A stretch of DNA of 64,000 bases. Source: Agapetus fuscipes (Eukaryota; Arthropoda; Insecta; Trichoptera; Glossosomatidae). The notes under the pieces were generated by a model that was not told the origin of the DNA, ran no database searches, and was given only the letters and a program-made list of their open reading frames with translations. The stretch's first letter is position 1. Each line of letters begins with the position of its first letter. The translations under genes and the position numbers were made by a program. The stretch lies in the NCBI GenBank assembly GCA_951799405.1, contig OX637346.1:10253215-10317214 (forward strand), in the 5' to 3' direction. Positions 27,101 to 42,100 of the stretch are shown in pieces.

Positions 27101-30100
27101 TCCTTATTATCTTTTTTTATTACGGATACTCAATTATGGCCTTTTTTCCTTACCCTGGTCTTTCTCCAACTCGCTTCCGCATTCAATAAACATTGATGTT
27201 TTAAAAGAATATAGAATAGTGTATGTTAATGCATCTGCTGATTGTTTTTAAAATTAAATTTGCAAGTGATGAGGGTAAGTAAAAAGAGCTAATCACGATT
27301 GAACACTCCTTTGTACACACTACAAAAAAAAACATATTTTATGTTTCATGTCTCAACGAGGGATGCTGTCACAAAAAAATGTTGTTTTTTTTTTAATTTT
27401 TAAAGAGCGCTGTGTTCTTTAGAGAATGACCGATAAAGGATATTATACTATGAAATGTACAGGACAGAAAAAAAACAAACATTTGTATAAGAAAGGGTGA
27501 AAAAATTCCAATCCTTAATTAAAAATATTGCGAATAATTATTTTTTAATATTTTTTAGTGTTGATTGTTATTCTTTTTTAAGCTTATTTCGATTGATTTA
27601 ACCTTGTAAATGGTGTTAAAGTAGTTGTTGTAATTTTATCAACAAAAGTATTAGAAGGTAAGCCTGTTTTTCCATGAAGACGTCGACGTAAGGCTGACTG
27701 GTTATTCAATGAAAATAAATGGGTTCTACGCGTAAATGAAAGTGAAGCGATAAGAGAATACTTACTGAAAGTGAAACATGGATAAAGAAAACAAAGATAA
27801 ATAAAAGTTATATGTGTATGAACGAGTATAAAATAAAGTAGGACGTACCATACATTTTTGAAACGGGTGCCTATATTGCTTATAATCGAAAATAAAAACC
27901 CAATTCACATATTGTATACCTGTATGATTTCATTTTTAATATTAATAACTTTATATCAAAAACAGGAGTTTTAGGCTTACACGGCCAGCTGATGATGCTG
28001 GAGAGTTGTTTTCCAGGATCTGTAATCATGGTCTGAGGGAGCTGGAGCTTCTGGACGTTTTGCTCATGTCTACGATGAGCTTCTTTAGCGTGAAAGTAAA
28101 ATGATGAAGATTATCTTAATAAAACTGTAATAAGCTTCAGCTTTCACTGACCACAGCAACAGATCCTGGAAAACATCTTTCCAGCAACTTTATCAAGTCA
28201 TTTTATTTTCAACGCATATACATGCAGCATAAAACTACACTCTATATGTGATATTCCGTGTACGATTTTTCCATTTCCCTTTCAGCCAACGTTCGAGTGC
28301 CTTGGAGGACTCTGACTGCATGATTTGTACGCGACCTGACTGTGTGTGCAGCTCATTATAAATGCTATCAAGTGTACTAGTCGTCCACATCCTTGAACCA
28401 ATTAGGAAGTTCAATCACCCTTTGCAATCAATACTCATTTACATGTGCCATAGCTCAATACTTTACACTAGGCTGTGTGTTTTATTGATAGGTTGAACAA
28501 CATTTTTTTTTTACATTTACTTTTTAATTTTTGTATAACCAGCATATCAACGTTGGCAAACAAATATGATGCGTGTTTTTCAATTGGTTGTTAAAAAACT
28601 GAACAAATTTTATTCGTGTATGTTTTTCACTGAAAAGAAAATGATTGTATGTAGCGGGTACTGAATTCCTGTTTTATATATTGAAATAAAAAATCAACTG
28701 TTTGTTACAATTCCCATTGACTTTAATTGTTTTATCCACTACTAGTTTCAGGAGAAGCCGTACCTCAAATGTACAGGTGTAAAATAAAACACAATGCGCA
28801 TTATTGCGGAATTGATTTTTATTTAAATTTATTAAACAAAGTTTACTTTCACAAAGTTACTGCCGAAAATGTAGACAATGAAGTCTGTCTTACTCTATTG
28901 TTATATTTTTAATTAAAAATAGCTTTTTTATACAACACAGTTTTATTTTCACGTTTTGAGTTAAATTGCCTAAGCGCTAAAATTGCCTAAAGGATTTCTT
29001 ACATCCATTTTCAGATGCTAACTGAGGTATAAACAAAATAATCATAATAAAAGAAAGAAGAAGTGGGTGGGATTTTTCGGGCAGGTACTGCTATTTGGAG
29101 AGAAGGGCTAGATATTTACTAAGTAATAATATTATCTGAATTGTTTTGAATTTAAAGGATTTCAATGGCAATAAGTTGTCTGCCTTTGCACTCTGAGTGG
29201 ACGACCTTTACTCCTGTCAGGCCCCTAAATGCCCTTTTATATTCGGTTATATTTTTTTCGAATATTCAGTTTCACTACTCTACTCTTTCTAACACTACTA
29301 CCTACTACTTCTCTTTTACTACTCTGAGAATGTTGTACTCAATACTCTAAGTTTTTTTTTCTACTACTACTCCTCTTTGACTACTCTTTGAGGAATTAAA
29401 AAGTTTTTACCTACTTTGGCAGTTAAATTTTAAAATTAAAAAATGACAAAAAATACATAGAATTGAATTTTCCAGGTTCATCGATTTTCCAATGCCCAAT
29501 CGGAACCCTGACAACCTTTGAGAAGTGCATCGGTCTTCGTCCAGGAAATGATACTTCATTGGTGGGCGCAGCTTTCAGCTTCAGTGCTGGTGACGCGCCT
29601 GGCGTGCACTGGAGCACGTTGGAGTGCGTGCGGAAGTGCAAGGGCCTCAGCACGTGCCACGGCGTGCTCGTGCTGCAGAGGGGATCCTTGTGCGTAGGAC
29701 TCCCTGCACCACCCAAGGGTCCTTTTACAGCCGATAGTGATTCTACTTTTTTTGTGAAGATATGTGCAGATGGTAAGGATGAATAATATGATACAGATGC
29801 TAGAATCCCCGATTTAAGCAATAAAATGTAAATGATAAAAAATAAACACGACTTTGTTTTCGATTACGGCGAGTATATTAAATTCCCTGGAGATGCAAAT
29901 GGAGTGTTTGCAAAACCGGTTGTCGTCATGGTCGTGTTTTTATTTTTTATCTTTTAAGATGAATGATCCTTGACTGATAGGTTGGTAAAAGGCTGACCCC
30001 CCCATGCTGTAAAAATTGGTTCACTTTTGCCAATGCTACCCCGGTTTCAGGGAAAAGCGCCAGGAGTAGCAAGGTTTATGTTCATGTGAGGTTTTCATTT

Positions 30101-33100
30101 ATTTGTATGCACGCATGCAGAATGTGTAAGCGCGAACCTACATGTGCCTGTCTGTGAGCATGCTTTTAATACACGCCTTGAATGTTAACATATCTTTGCA
30201 GCTTAGATTATAGATTACAAAGTGAATGTCTCTACAATCAGTACAAATTTAAATTTAAATTTAGTAGATTTTAAATAGCAACTGATGGAATTCTCAATGG
30301 AATAATACACAACTGATGATTTCACAGCTCCACAAAGGTGACTTCAACGTGTTCATTTGTTTATAAATAGTGAACATGCGGAAAATGTTGCTTTAAATTT
30401 GATAAAATGATCTTAAAATTAAAGTAAAGAGTTTTATAGAGTTACTTAGTTTCACCAGCTCAAGGCATCACAATCATTTGGGACTCATATTACAACAAAG
30501 TTGAAGGAAAGAATACAATTGCCATAAATAAAATAAAAATTAATAAATGAAGGGGGTATATTCTTTCCTAGAAACTTTGACGTCATTCATTTTATTTGTA
30601 AAAAAAAATCTGTATTTGTTTCTGAAGAAAGATTTATTACATCACTGTGCATTGTTTAGGTGAAAAATTACCTAGCCGAATTATTTTCTGTTTGTGGAAA
30701 AACTTTTTTTCTGAATTTTTTTTTAATAATTTCCGTTTTATAACATTATTTCATTTTTGAACGCCTTTAAGCAAGAAAGCTTTGTTTTTGCGTTAAGTGT
30801 ATTTTTAACTTTTGCGGTTCAATTACTGGCTAAAATAAAAAAAAAACGCAAAAAACTTTGCTTAATTTTTAGAAAGCAAGAATATCAGGATTTTAATTTT
30901 TTTATTTACATAATAACAAAATTCATGACCGGGATTTATAAATAAATTTTACTTATATAATGTTCCATATTTGAAATTTCCCAGAATTGACGGGTTATGT
31001 CGTTTTGCAGGCTTTTAAAAAAAATCATGTTTTTTATCAACCGGACAACAAGTCCAGTTGATATCTCAAATGGTAGAGTGCTTGCATTCCATGCAGAGAG
31101 CTAGGGTTCGATCCCCACCAAGAGCGTCAGAAATGATTTTCCGTTTTGGTGTATATTTCAAATCCAAAATAAAATACCAGCAGGGTTTCTCAGACTTCTA
31201 AAAAAAAGTACAAGCCCCTTCGTAATCTAGGAAATCACTAATTTGACTGAAGTAGTTAGCGTTAGGCTGGTCACATGCGATCTCTCACTCCACAGGTAAC
31301 ATGCGACAACGCGGTAAGAATTGATATGTGTAGCTTTTTTTTAACTTAAAAAATAAAAAGCAATAGCTGTGGTTCTTGGTGAAGCAGAAACCTCACAACT
31401 ATATAGAAGAGTTGCTTTTTCTGCCGTGGTCTATTGGAGCTTGAGCTTCCCGACGTTTCGCCCATGTCGGCGATGATGATGATGTTGATGAAGCTGTGAA
31501 TAGTTTCATCAACATCATATCATAACATCATCTTGTTGAAGAAGCTCATCGCAGACGTGGGCGAAACTTCCGTAAGCTCCAACTCCAATAAGCCACGGCT
31601 CCCGGAAGGCAAATACACAGCATCAAAAGCCGGCCGTGTAAGTTTTAAATTCCCATTCTTACTTTCTTATTTTTTAGTGCCTGAATCCTGCCGCAACAAA
31701 CTTTGGATAACCGAAAGTTCCGCCGGCTATCGTCTGCTAGCCCGCGACTCTCAGCTAAGAACCTTGGAAAACATCACAAGCGAACAATGCTCGTCTCTTC
31801 TGGTGAGATTGTCTCCTGAGAATGGAAGTCCTCAGGCGAGGTCAGCCCAGTTCATGCTGCCCCAAAGAGATGGAGACCGATACATCTTTGACGGGAACGA
31901 TATTGAGAATACTCCCTCAGCAACTGGCACGTGTGTTGTGAACGCTGAAAATAAGTTTACACAGCCGGAGTCGTTCCGCGTGGCAAATGGCGAAACGCTG
32001 TATAAGGAAAACCAGTGTGTCGAGGATTGTAAGTAAACAAAAATATGGTTACGAATGTAAATATTCATGTCTATGTGTTTTTCATGATTGTGTTTGTCTA
32101 TGCGTATTAATTTGCTATTTATGTGTGTGCATATAAGTGTTTCATATTTTGTACCTTGTACTTCTCACACTCTCTGAAAACATCCATTCGAGAGGCGTCG
32201 TCGTCATTCGTCGTATGGTCAGGAACAAGCGAGATTAGGCATTAGTCATATACAAATACTGGTGGCGGTTCTGTGAAAGATCAGTCACTGCATTAACGCT
32301 CAAGCCGTGAAACCGCCAATACAAAAGTAACAGTGTGAAGTAGGGTAGCCAACGCCTTCAGGAGGCAACCTTAGTTAGGTTGCCAGCGAAACGTCGATAA
32401 TAATTATGTTAGTTTTCCATAACAGTTCGTCTAACATCCGAAAAGTCTAATTAATCTTTAAGTTAACCATAATATTATGTAAATATTAATATCCAGTTTA
32501 AATTTTTCATTCTATGTTTATAAGGATAAAATAGTTTTAGTTTTTTTATGAAGGCAATGGACCAAAATGAGTTTCAAAATATTGAAAAAGGATGTTTCCC
32601 CTGTTTCAGGGAATGTCGGCAAGAGTTGCAGGGCTTATGTTCATTTGAGGTTTGGATTTTATTTGTAAGTACACAATCAGCATTTGTAAGCGCGAACTAC
32701 ACGTGTTTGTTTGTGGGCATACATCTGAGAGTTTTAAATGAATATATCCTTGCAACTTAGATTATAGATGTATTAATTTAAATACACTTTTTACAATATT
32801 ATAAAAATCAATGGAAGTATATGACATAAATACAATATCAGTTAAGTCATCAATTGAATAAACACTAAAATATTATGAAATTTTCATGTTTCAGTCCCAA
32901 AACAAATCGACAGATGTTCATACGAGGAATACTACAACCAAACATTGAAGCACTATGACGTCATCATTTATGACACTACAACCACAGAGGTATTTTTTTT
33001 TCTCCGATCTTTTATCTCTCATAGCTCATCTATTTATTTTATTTTGATCCACGACGTTCAGGAAATTACAATGTAAACAATGTCAAAAAATATTCTAGAT

Positions 33101-36100
33101 TTAGTATGAAATACTGATGCATATATATTTCGATCAACATAATACATCGATCAACATAACAGAAAATGATGTAGCATTGGAGCCGTTTGGCGTGTTAAAA
33201 AGAGTGCACCCTAGAACGTCCTCTACGAACTATGGATTCGTCGTACGAGTACGTGAGCCTAGGCACGCTGGTATAGTGTCGAACACTTAGGTATAGTGTG
33301 GAACGATGCACTAGTAAAATTAATTATGGAAGTATGTATCTCCCATGTTCTAGAACCTGCAAGAATCGTATCTTTCATACCTATAAATACGAGCAAAGAT
33401 TATTGGGATGGGCAGGTCGCTTAGATCATTGTGACGCAAACCCCCGTAAACAGAGCGTGTAAAGTGTGCAGTATATTGTATACGATTTTGTGAAAAATAA
33501 TGCTTTTGAAATAAAGTTTAATCGAAATATAATTAAATGAACCCCATTTCTTGTCGAAAATAAATTATTGTTATTTTATGTCACTTTATGACGTTTACGC
33601 TGATATCTTATAGCTCATTTTAGCGTTGTATACGCATTTCCGTATTTCATGATACGTTTGTTACTTGGTATGGGAAGACACATACATACGCTATCTATGT
33701 CATTTATGCTGGAGTGATGTTTTCCGGGATCTGTTGCCGTGGTCTGTGGGAGCTGGAGCTTCCGGACGTTTCGCCCATTTCTACGATGGGCTTCTTCAGC
33801 GTGAAGTATGATGATGATGAAGGTCTTGATGAGAACTGTGATATCAGTGTGTGTGCAATGAGGGTTTATATGTCTAGCATCTTGCTTCTACAGCGTGTGT
33901 TTGTTGTTTTAAAAGCTGATGGCTTCGTAGAAATGGGCGAAACGTCCGGAAGCTCCAGCTCCCACAGACCACGGCAACAGATCCCGGAAAACATCACTCC
34001 AGCATCATCAGCCGGCCGTGTAAGCCTAAAACTCTTATGTCATTTATATTGATCGATGCCTGTTGGTTTAAAACATAGTAAAAGGACCATTATTGTGGTT
34101 CCATGATGATGATGATCATGATTTGTATAGCATCGTTTCGTGACTACTGTCACTGCAAAGGCGCTTTCAGGCTAGACGCGGTGGTGAAGAAAATTATTTC
34201 CATTTTTTTCTAACCTGAGAGCAGTGGCTGGAAAGACACTGAATGATAGAGTACGTAATGATTGGGTGATGAACGAGTGTGGTATAAAAGAGAGTATGAG
34301 AATGAAAGTACAAAAAAGTACGATGAGATGGTTCGGACATCTCGAAATAATGGATGATGAACGACTAACGAAGAAAGTGAACAAAGGAAATGTCAGAGGA
34401 AAGCGCGGAACCGAATCGGAAAATTACAACCGTTATAGGGTTCGAACCCTCATCGTCATCTTCTAAAAGCAGCGCGCCTTTTTTGTGTTAGCCATTTGTC
34501 TCGGTCTGTTGCCATCCTCTTGAGATGCGAATAGGAGGAGACATCCATGAGCCGCTTCACATCCTTGAAGTATGAAATTTTTGGGTGACCTCTTGTTCCT
34601 CTCCCCAAGATTTTGCCTTCGAAGATTTTGTTAAAAAAGGTGCTAGGGTTCAAACCATAGCCCTCTGGTCTTAAACGCGAGCGTTCTTTCAACAAAGCTT
34701 TATCCGGACTTTAGAAACTTTATCTTGAAGATGTTTTCTTTCAGTGCAAAAAAAGATGTGAAACAGAGTACCAGTTCAACTGCCGCGGTTTCACCATAGT
34801 TCCACCTGCGACAGGAGTCAACCAGCACTCTCCTCTCCAGAACAATGGAGGAGTCGAGAGGAAGACCTGCCTCCTTCACAGCGAAGACATCCTCAACCAT
34901 GGATCTTGGCTGCTCACTAAATTGAACGATGCTGTGTATTACAGAAGAGTAGTGTGCCTGAACAGTGAGTTTCTACACTTTCAGTTGGAATTATATTTTT
35001 ACGTGCGTAGATTCAGTGCGTCTTGTGCAGAAAAATTCTGCTTCAGTAAGCGCCTTTTCATACCTTGTAGTGACGGCTATTTTTTAAAGGTTTACTGGTC
35101 GTGAATTCTATGGGAACATCGGGCAAACCACGCAGGAGCGTGTGAATGTAAAGTACATTTATTTCATTCACTTCGCAACCGGGGATCCGGCAGGAGTGTG
35201 AAGTGTCACAATCTCCTAGTAATGAGGAATAAGACGAAAATGAAGGTTCATGTATTATACTGATACACAAAAAAATACGTGTAAGATCGTACAAACTTAT
35301 GCCGTACGCGTATGCACTTTTTGAAGAAAATACTAGTTAAACTGGATCTACATTTTATACTATTATTTCTGCAACTATTATTTATTTTTTTGTAACAAGA
35401 GTGGTATTGCTATTTAAATCGTAAATGAAAATCAGATTGTAAGATTATGAAAATATTTTAATTTTAAAAGTCATAAGAAAGTTATCTTCTGTGGATCACG
35501 ATATTTTTCTATAATCTATCAATGATAATAGATCGCATTCTCGAAAAAAAATTCCAAAATTGTGGCATTTGATTCAATACCTACGAGTCTTACGATATGT
35601 TCGTATCATAAGACTGACTAACGTACGCAGGGGCAAGGGTGGCCAAAGCCTCTGCAGTGGTGCTTCCATTTCTTCCTATCCTTACATACCGTCTTTGAAA
35701 TTCTTTTGATGGAAGAAAACTTTTTTGTTTGTTTTCTTGTTATTTTACTCCTCAGTTAGTTGGTAGGTACTCACGACATTTAGGTAAATTTGACGGTATT
35801 CTGTTTTGCCACTAATGGAGAAAAGGCGGAAGGAGTGGAGTGTAAAATTTATTCATGTTATTATGCAAATATTTATCTTCTTTCAATTTTTCTTATTTTC
35901 CCTCCCCCCCTTGGGTTCCGTAAATCGGTCTTCGCCACTAATGGTTGTCTCAAAATTTTAATTACGCAGAGCTTGCGGCTCTCTGCTTTGCATATCAGGC
36001 GGCCCGCTTAGGTAATATTTTGAGGAAAGACCATCCCATGCTACGCCGAACATTGTATATTATTTTCACATCTTTTTGTTTAGAATTTGAATAACATCGG

Positions 36101-39100
36101 ACCATTAATTTAAGTCCATTTTTGGCTATTATAAAAGCGGTCTCTGAAATAAAAACACAAAATCTGATACGATACTTTTTTGTTGTGGTAAATTGTTTGT
36201 TATTATGAATATTGTATTGCTAATGTACATATTTGTTAGGCGGAGAATATTTAAAAAAAAACAGAAAAAGAATTCGATAGTATACCGAAGTAATTAATCC
36301 GTGCGTTGGTGTATTAAAATATTGAATTATTTCCAATGTTACATACTATACGATTTATTAACTTTCATATATGATTAGGTTTGTATTGTCACAATTTATT
36401 AATATTTATATTCGTAATCATTTTAAAATCAATTGACTATTGCAAGACAGGATTTTCAAACCCTAGGCCTTAGGGCAATGGCATCCTCCTTATATAAACG
36501 AGGTCTCGTGATGTTATACTCGTATTATTTATGAATCAATATCCAGGCAACCGTAATGTTTCTGTCACTTTTTCACACGAAGTAAATTTCTTATGTATAA
36601 TTTTTTCGTTGTTCACATAATATTGTGTTTTTTGGCACACTTGTTACTACATGAAGAAACATACGTACGCCATATATGTCTTTTATATTGATCATGTTTA
36701 TGGAATCAAGAAAATGTAGCGCTCTACCTGTTGCAGACATTTAAAATAGAATTCCAATGTAAACAATTCCTTCGTCTTCATATTGTTAATATCCTCTTGT
36801 TTACGTGTTTGATTGTATGTTCCAGTAACCGTGGAGTGCACCCCATCAGCCATGACAGTGACGTACTACCCCCGTAGCGAGTTCCTGGGCCGCTTCTACG
36901 TGAGCGGCTTCTCGGAGACGTGCTCCACCGAGGGCAGGGGCAAGGGGCAGCCCACCAGGCTGGTGGTGCCCTTCCAGTCAAACAGCTGCGGAGTCAACAG
37001 GGCGTACGCGCTGGGAGATGGTGACACCATCGACCAAAACAAGTGAGTCAGCCAATAGGTAACCCAGTTGCACCAACCTCCAATCAATATCGATTGACAC
37101 ATTGATTGTAAAAAATGATTCACTTTGCCAATGTCACCCCTACTTCAGGGAAGGTCGGCAAGAGTTGCAAGGCTTATGTTCATTTGAGATTGGGTTTTTA
37201 TATTGTAGGGCCACATGCGGCATGTGTTAGCACGAAATTATACATATATGCTTGTGGGAATGCATTTAATATGAATCTTAAATGATATATATCTTTGCAG
37301 TTTAGATTAGATTAGATACAATGCTTCAATCCGGATGGTACCTATCACATTGTCCAGAAATATCATTAAAAATAAGTAGCTCCAAATATCCTGGGCATGC
37401 CTCCATTTCTTCCTTACATACCTCTTTCAATTCATTCATATCCATTAATTTGAATAAAATCAAATTTGCAATAGTTGGGAGAAATCACACTTAATTTAGA
37501 TTTTTGTCTGATTGGAGTTTGGTTGCAACAGGCCCTACGTAAGTTCACCTTTAAGTTTGTGAGTCAGCCGATTAGGAGGTTCATCCTGCGAGTAAGACAT
37601 CTACATATCTCGTCCCCCCAGTGCTTGTTTAGCTTATCTGCCGTTTGATTCAATGATGACCTTTCAAGGAAATTGTCTTAAGAATCACATTTCACACTTT
37701 CTGAGCTTAGAAAAAAAACTTAAATCACGACAATGTGAGAGTTGGTTAAAATATTTTGTAAATCAATTTCCAATTTCTAAAAGACACATTGATCCAGTAC
37801 ACATACAAACGTAGCTCATGTAAAATTAGCTCTGATGAACATAAGACAAACAAGCACTAAGGGGACGATCTGTCTATGATTGAAGTTGCAAACATGCGTA
37901 TGATTGCGTTTGCACATGCGCATGCATATTTACAAAAATAAACGTACAACAGGGGTGACGTTGGCAAAGGTAACATTTTTTTTACAGTATCCATGGGTGG
38001 TCAGCCTCACACCAATTTATAAGTGAAGGAAAAAAAAAAGTGATATTATAAAAAAAAAAAAAATTCAACCAGAAAATCAAAATTGTACAGAAATTTCATG
38101 ATAATTCATTATCTTTCAAATCTCAAAAATGCTCGATAGTTTTGTTTTTTACCATTTAAATGAAAACTGATATGATGAAAAATAATGGTTAACGACTTTA
38201 ACAAGATATCGGAAGGAACCTTTTTTCCAATTTCCAGTGAAGCACCAAAAAATTTTGATTTCCAATAATGCATTACTGCGACTTCATACAGAATGCACTC
38301 TTCATACAAAATGCCAAAATAATACATTTTTCTTATGTGAATAGTTTTAATGCCAAACATGTTTAATGTATAAAATACTTATGTACAAGTAACTGTACCT
38401 CCTGAGAGCACAACGACTTTTGGCTTAAAAACAAAATGAAATAAAACATATTTATTTTTTATCATTTTTCCGAATTACTTGGTCCTGAAAACTCTTCAAA
38501 TTTTAATTCTCCCTTTCCTTGTCTTTAGAACTCTGATGTACACCCTCCTGGTGGTCCAGAACAACCCCATCATCCAGGCTCAGGGAGACCGCTTTGTGCG
38601 CGCAGGGTGTGTGGCTGCTCCTGCGCAGAACATAACCCTGGGAGCTGCCATCAGTGTAGGGAGCGACAGGTAAACTGTAACCCTTGGAAGGTTATGAGCA
38701 TCTTCAATTGTTTTCTACGGAATCCTGTCTTGAAAGTTTTGGGGGTCTTTATCATCCTGGAAGGGTGCCGCAGAGGTGTTGCTTGAATTGTTGCTTATGT
38801 CGTGAGGCGCTGCAAGGAAGTGACAATTGATGTTGGTTTTGAATAAAACCGGATTAAATCGGGAAGGGAACACAGGTACTGGTAGATCATTCCATAAACG
38901 GGCAGTTTGGCAAAGGAATAAGTCATGTAGCTTGAGCCAATGAGTCAATGTAGCTTCAATATCATAAATTCCTTGGATACGTCTTTCAAATCATTCAGAT
39001 CCATCACGAACTTCATCCTTTTAATTTAACTTTATATCCATTTATGAATGCCCTCCATCATCCCCAAATACATTTGCACACTTTTCAATTTTCTTTTTCC

Positions 39101-42100
39101 ACTAAAAATTGTTTGTTACTTTTTCACATTCCTTTTTTTTCTACAAACTGCTCGTTGATAAATTTATATTGTTTTTGGTTCTGTTTATTAACATATAAAA
39201 GTAATATTTTTATCAAATTGGATTGCTCAAACTCTCCTGATACCCGTCCCGTATAAATGTGTCAGTGGACGCTCATACAAAGCTTTATATTTTCTCAAGT
39301 GGCGGAAGGCCTTCCAGTGAAGTAAAAGTAACGACATGACAAAACAAGAACCTTTAGGTCAGAGGCGTGCCCATGACTCTAAAAGTAAGTGGTTCATTTG
39401 TTTATGTTTGTTGTCACAAAAACACTCCGCTTCAAATAATTAATCTGATTAAACGTCCCCCAAGTGCTTGTTTGGCTTATCTTTTAGGTAGTTTATATCT
39501 TATAGGTAGAAATAGTTTAAGGAATCACATACACAATCTGAGGTAATAAAACAACTTACAAAACGATAATGCGAGAGTTGTTTGAAATATTTTTAAAACC
39601 AATTTCCAGTTTTCATAAAACACATTGGTCCATATACAAACATTACTCGTGTGAAATTACCTCTGATGGACATACGACAACAAACACTAAGGGGATGATA
39701 ATTCAGGACAAGATGTTGGAAATCAAGAATAATATAATATTTTAGGACACTTAAATTTACTGATAAATAAATCGAACCTTTTCAGCATGAACAAAATAAT
39801 ACATAAATTGATTATAACCAACTTTTAATTGAAAGGCCATTCTATAATAAGAGTATGTGTAATTTTGAAGTGACGGTAAGGATACTCCAGAAGACGGCAA
39901 GGGCTCATCAGCAAATCCTCCTGCGTCTTCCATCATCAACACCCAGGGCTCTGTGAGATTACCCCAAGTGAGGATGTACATCGTGAACGAACCAGAGCAG
40001 GAAGATCAGAGAAGTGAAATTGCCCATGGAGCAGTGTCACTGGGGGAAACTATTGAACTGAGGATTGAGGCTGATACTTCCCAACAAGGTACAAAAATAT
40101 TAATATTTAATAACATTCGAGTTACCTAGTAATTTGTAAAATGAGATGTGAATTATAATTATCATACCTTTTTTATTCAGAGACACTGGTCCAAGATTAG
40201 TTGAAATCATTAAAAAATATTGTGTTATCACTTTTTCAAGAAAAAATACTATATTTTCATAGTTTAGGTAATAGTAAAATTCAACAGCTTCTGTCACATC
40301 ATGTGCGTTTTATATTCCATACAAAAAATTCCAGTGATTTTTGGACTTTTCTTTTTAATAGTCATCGAAACTAAATATATTTCAATTATATTTTTAAGGG
40401 TAGAAACAATGTTGTAATCCACTTTTTTGATTTTTTTCTTTTTAACAAGTAGCTATCAAAAATCGATTGATTAATTATTCCAGCGAATGTCGATATCCAC
40501 GCCTACCACCTCGTGGCCTCCTCGCAGCTTGGAGACAGCTCCGTCCTACTCTTGGATGGCAGAGGATGTCCAGCTGGGCAGGCAGACTTCCCCCCACTAA
40601 GGAGGTTCTCTGCCCCAGGAGTTGTGCGGCTGGCAGCGCGTTTCAAGGCATTCCGCTTTCCAAATTCCCACGTGGTCAAATTCAGCGTCATGGTGCAGTA
40701 TTGTGCCGGTCCTTGTCCACAGGTGAGATCGTGTTTTGAAAATTTAAGTTAAAATATCTATAAGTGTTAAATGAAAAGTTAACTTGTATAAATGGCATCG
40801 ACAAAAATTGGGGGTCACCCAACATGTTCCTAAAGTAGCATTTGTCTAATATTGTGTTGTTACTCGCTTACCTAGAGTTCTGGCATTTGACCGTTGAAAA
40901 ACATAGGTACTGTTGAACGCTGATTCAACTACTTTATAACTTTTTCGATTAGTGCATTAGGTTTGTAGTTATTCATCCAGATGAACCAGCTCAAACATGA
41001 CTCTGTTGCTACAAAGCTAGATGGATCAGCTGTTAACAGTTTTGAAGTAGGACTATGGAGCCCAAAGTATTGCCAAGAAATAAATTGTATTTGTAGGCTC
41101 AGTCAGGATTTAAACCAGAAACTTTATATTTAGTAATTCAGTGACTAAGCTTTGCCTATGCCAGTTTTTTTTTTTAATTATTTATTTACGGCATAAGCCT
41201 TTTACAAAATAAATACAACAGTTATTTTCCTTTTACAGTTTTTTTTTGTAAAAGGAAATAATACAATTTTCCTTTTACAAAACATTTTACAAAAAAATAG
41301 TTTTAGAAAATTTCATCTATGCCAAGAGTATTGCCTTCATTGCAGGCGCTTGAAAGACATATCTTTATACACACAATAGCTACTAGTAATATTGAGTTTA
41401 GACTGAGAACACATCAACCATTTTTTAAATGTTTTTTTACAGACTTACATTATTCACGACGTTTCCTTCATGGTAAAACGTGACCTCAAAGATATAAAAA
41501 AGTGAGCTGTGATGTCAAAAATTTAAATCATGATTTTAATCCCGTCCAAAGGGCGTACCTATCTCAAAACTCTTGGATAACCGAGCCTGGGAGGCAAAGG
41601 AAGAGTGACTCTCATAAACCAAATTGCTTCTTAATTTTTCCCGAGGAAAAGTTTGCAAGACTAACGGCCGTCCGGCGCTCACTTAAGGCGCCGCCTCTGC
41701 GCGAGGAATTGTCAAGGAATTAGCTTTCGCGCGCAGATAGGTGCTGCATAGTAAAATGTGGAGAGAGCACTCCGGGGAGACGAGAACTTTCCCACCACTG
41801 AAATGCCAACTTTTGTAATTATAACCGGCGACTGCATCGCACCTTTTCAGATACGCCTTTGCATTCAAAATTTAAAATCTTCTAAGGTGTCAAAAAATTC
41901 AACTCGAATATTTTTTGACTCAGATAATGTATATACATAATTCAAGCCTTGATTATAAAACCATTGGATTTTATTTAGGATTATACGCATTTAAAAATTG
42001 GCAGTGCCAATTTTTGTCATTCCATATGAGTGGTAGTTGTTAGTTGGGAGTTCATTGGACAAAAGCATTCGATTTGACTGGCGTGTTTCCAATAAAAACA

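Noticed and set aside
29423..29821. 132-codon antisense frame
   Set aside because: Shadow of ZP exon 2; the plus-strand frame has splice sites, phase and conserved cysteines.
41443..41502. Candidate extra ZP exon after exon 9
   Set aside because: An ACAG and a GTAAAA bound a 30-nt frame, but exon 9 joins exon 10 (45200) directly in phase and with the expected ZP end (VAC then a basic site).
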